Origin: Agromyces aurantiacus
Lineage (GTDB): Bacteria > Actinomycetota > Actinomycetes > Actinomycetales > Microbacteriaceae
Reading direction: 5' to 3'
Length of the DNA stretch: 64,000 nt
Assembly (NCBI RefSeq): GCF_016907355.1
Contig: NZ_JAFBBW010000001.1
Span: forward strand, 1,550,001 to 1,614,000
Of this stretch, positions 63,542 to 64,000 are shown in pieces. The position numbers and the translations under genes were made by a program. The notes beneath the pieces were generated by a model. The model worked only from the letters and a program-made list of their open reading frames with translations. It had not been told where the DNA came from and ran no database searches. Each line of letters begins with the position of its first letter. The first letter of the stretch is position 1.

Positions 63542-64000
63542 CTATTGGTCGGCGTGGGCTTCCAGGAACGCGTACACCTCCGCGTCGTCGACGCCCGGGA
63601 ACGTGCCGGACGGCAGCGGCGAGAGCACGTGGGCGTGCAGCCTCGCGCTCGGCCAGGCGTGACCGGCCCACCGCTGCGCGAGCTCGTTCGGCGCGCGGCG
63701 GCAGCACGCCTCGTCGGGACAGGTCGAGACCGCCCGCACCGTGGTCTCGCGGCCGCGGAACCACTTCGCTTGGTTGAACGGCACGCCGACGGTGATCGAG
63801 AACTCCGCGGCATCCGTGCGGCCGGTCTGCGTCGCGCACCAGAACGTGCCCGCGGGCGTGTCGGTGTACTGGTAGTTCTCGGTCGTGCGGTTGGTGTGCT
63901 CGAACGCCGTGCGCGCGCTCCACTTCTTGCACACCCACTGGCCCTCGATCGACCCCGTGACATCCGTCGGGAGGGGCAGACCGTCGTTCTCGTACCCCTT
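63542..64000 (-). CDS. Unrecognised protein, C-terminal part (runs off window)
   Basis: 152 residues, open through the window end in one frame, so the N-terminus lies beyond 64000. The part seen contains IEGQWVCKKWSARTAFEH, CATQTGRTDAAEF, and STCPDEACCRRAPNE, with several Cys that may pair or bind metal. No signal or membrane segment is in this part. I cannot assign a family or function. The next genes lie in the same direction as PadR but 54 bases apart with a separate promoter for PadR. Confidence 0.6.
   Translation of the reverse strand, partial: KGYENDGLPLPTDVTGSIEGQWVCKKWSARTAFEHTNRTTENYQYTDTPAGTFWCATQTGRTDAAEFSITVGVPFNQAKWFRGRETTVRAVSTCPDEACCRRAPNELAQRWAGHAWPSARLHAHVLSPLPSGTFPGVDDAEVYAFLEAHADQ

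Overview
The window is high-GC DNA (about 70 percent by eye), densely packed with genes. Many genes overlap by 4 bases (ATGA or GTGA), and many starts are GTG. A TopA with GPY-repeat C-terminus, a 6C RNA beside a Tad pilus locus, an IdeR-less but GntR-rich metabolism and abundant leaderless starts all point to an actinobacterium. The overall style fits Microbacteriaceae (Agromyces or Microbacterium-like); the family is my inference from general familiarity, not from a marker gene. I see no phage, plasmid, complete insertion sequence, CRISPR array or rRNA operon.

Layout. 1-3130: start of a class A penicillin-binding protein, a DUF4177-like gene, ridA and acetyl-CoA synthetase. 3433-7051: 6C small RNA, then a Tad pilus operon (tadA, a TadB/TadC-like gene, Flp-like pilin, two TadE/G-like pseudopilins). 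7199-12788: a five-gene operon of acyl-CoA synthetase, E1 alpha, E1 beta, E2 and an acyl carrier protein, with no E3. 12789-13541: a long non-coding stretch with a 73-bp tandem palindromic repeat array and a second GC-rich repeat. 13542-19992: propionate use by the 2-methylcitrate cycle (prpE divergent from gntR-prpD-prpB-prpC), with paired TGTATACA operators. 20053-26632: topA, tmk, holB and a lipoprotein hydrolase. 26729-35724: tRNA-Thr, OsmC-like protein, two secreted SGNH hydrolases, an oxidoreductase, an M20 peptidase, dacB, pncA, an alpha/beta hydrolase, a MarR regulator and two small genes. 35750-38410: a candidate structured RNA and a three-gene sugar/glycan module. 38472-46661: homoprotocatechuate meta-cleavage operon (hpaD, E, gntR, G, I, H) with a divergent MHS transporter. 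46769-48081: TetR regulator and small membrane protein. 48119-57765: ThDP enzyme, AraC regulator, amino acid/amine permease, membrane protein, copper amine oxidase, TetR and aldehyde dehydrogenase. 57903-64000: NIPSNAP-like protein, long-form GAPDH, thiolase, SDR, a PadR/membrane pair and an unrecognised partial gene.

How it fits together. The permease, amine oxidase and aldehyde dehydrogenase could convert an aromatic amine to an arylacetate. The hpa operon could then take 3,4-dihydroxyphenylacetate to pyruvate and succinic semialdehyde. No 4-hydroxyphenylacetate hydroxylase is present, so either that lies elsewhere or a catechol amine is the substrate. Acetate and propionate activation, the methylcitrate cycle and the thiolase/SDR pair make this a region rich in acyl-CoA metabolism.

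Most interesting unexplained items: the E1/E2/ACP/ligase operon; the FAA-hydrolase/RraA fusion in the hpa operon; a 72-bp hairpin element present twice with compensatory changes; the 73-bp palindromic array; and the word CGGATGSCGC, frequent in the window and paired head-to-head in three terminators.
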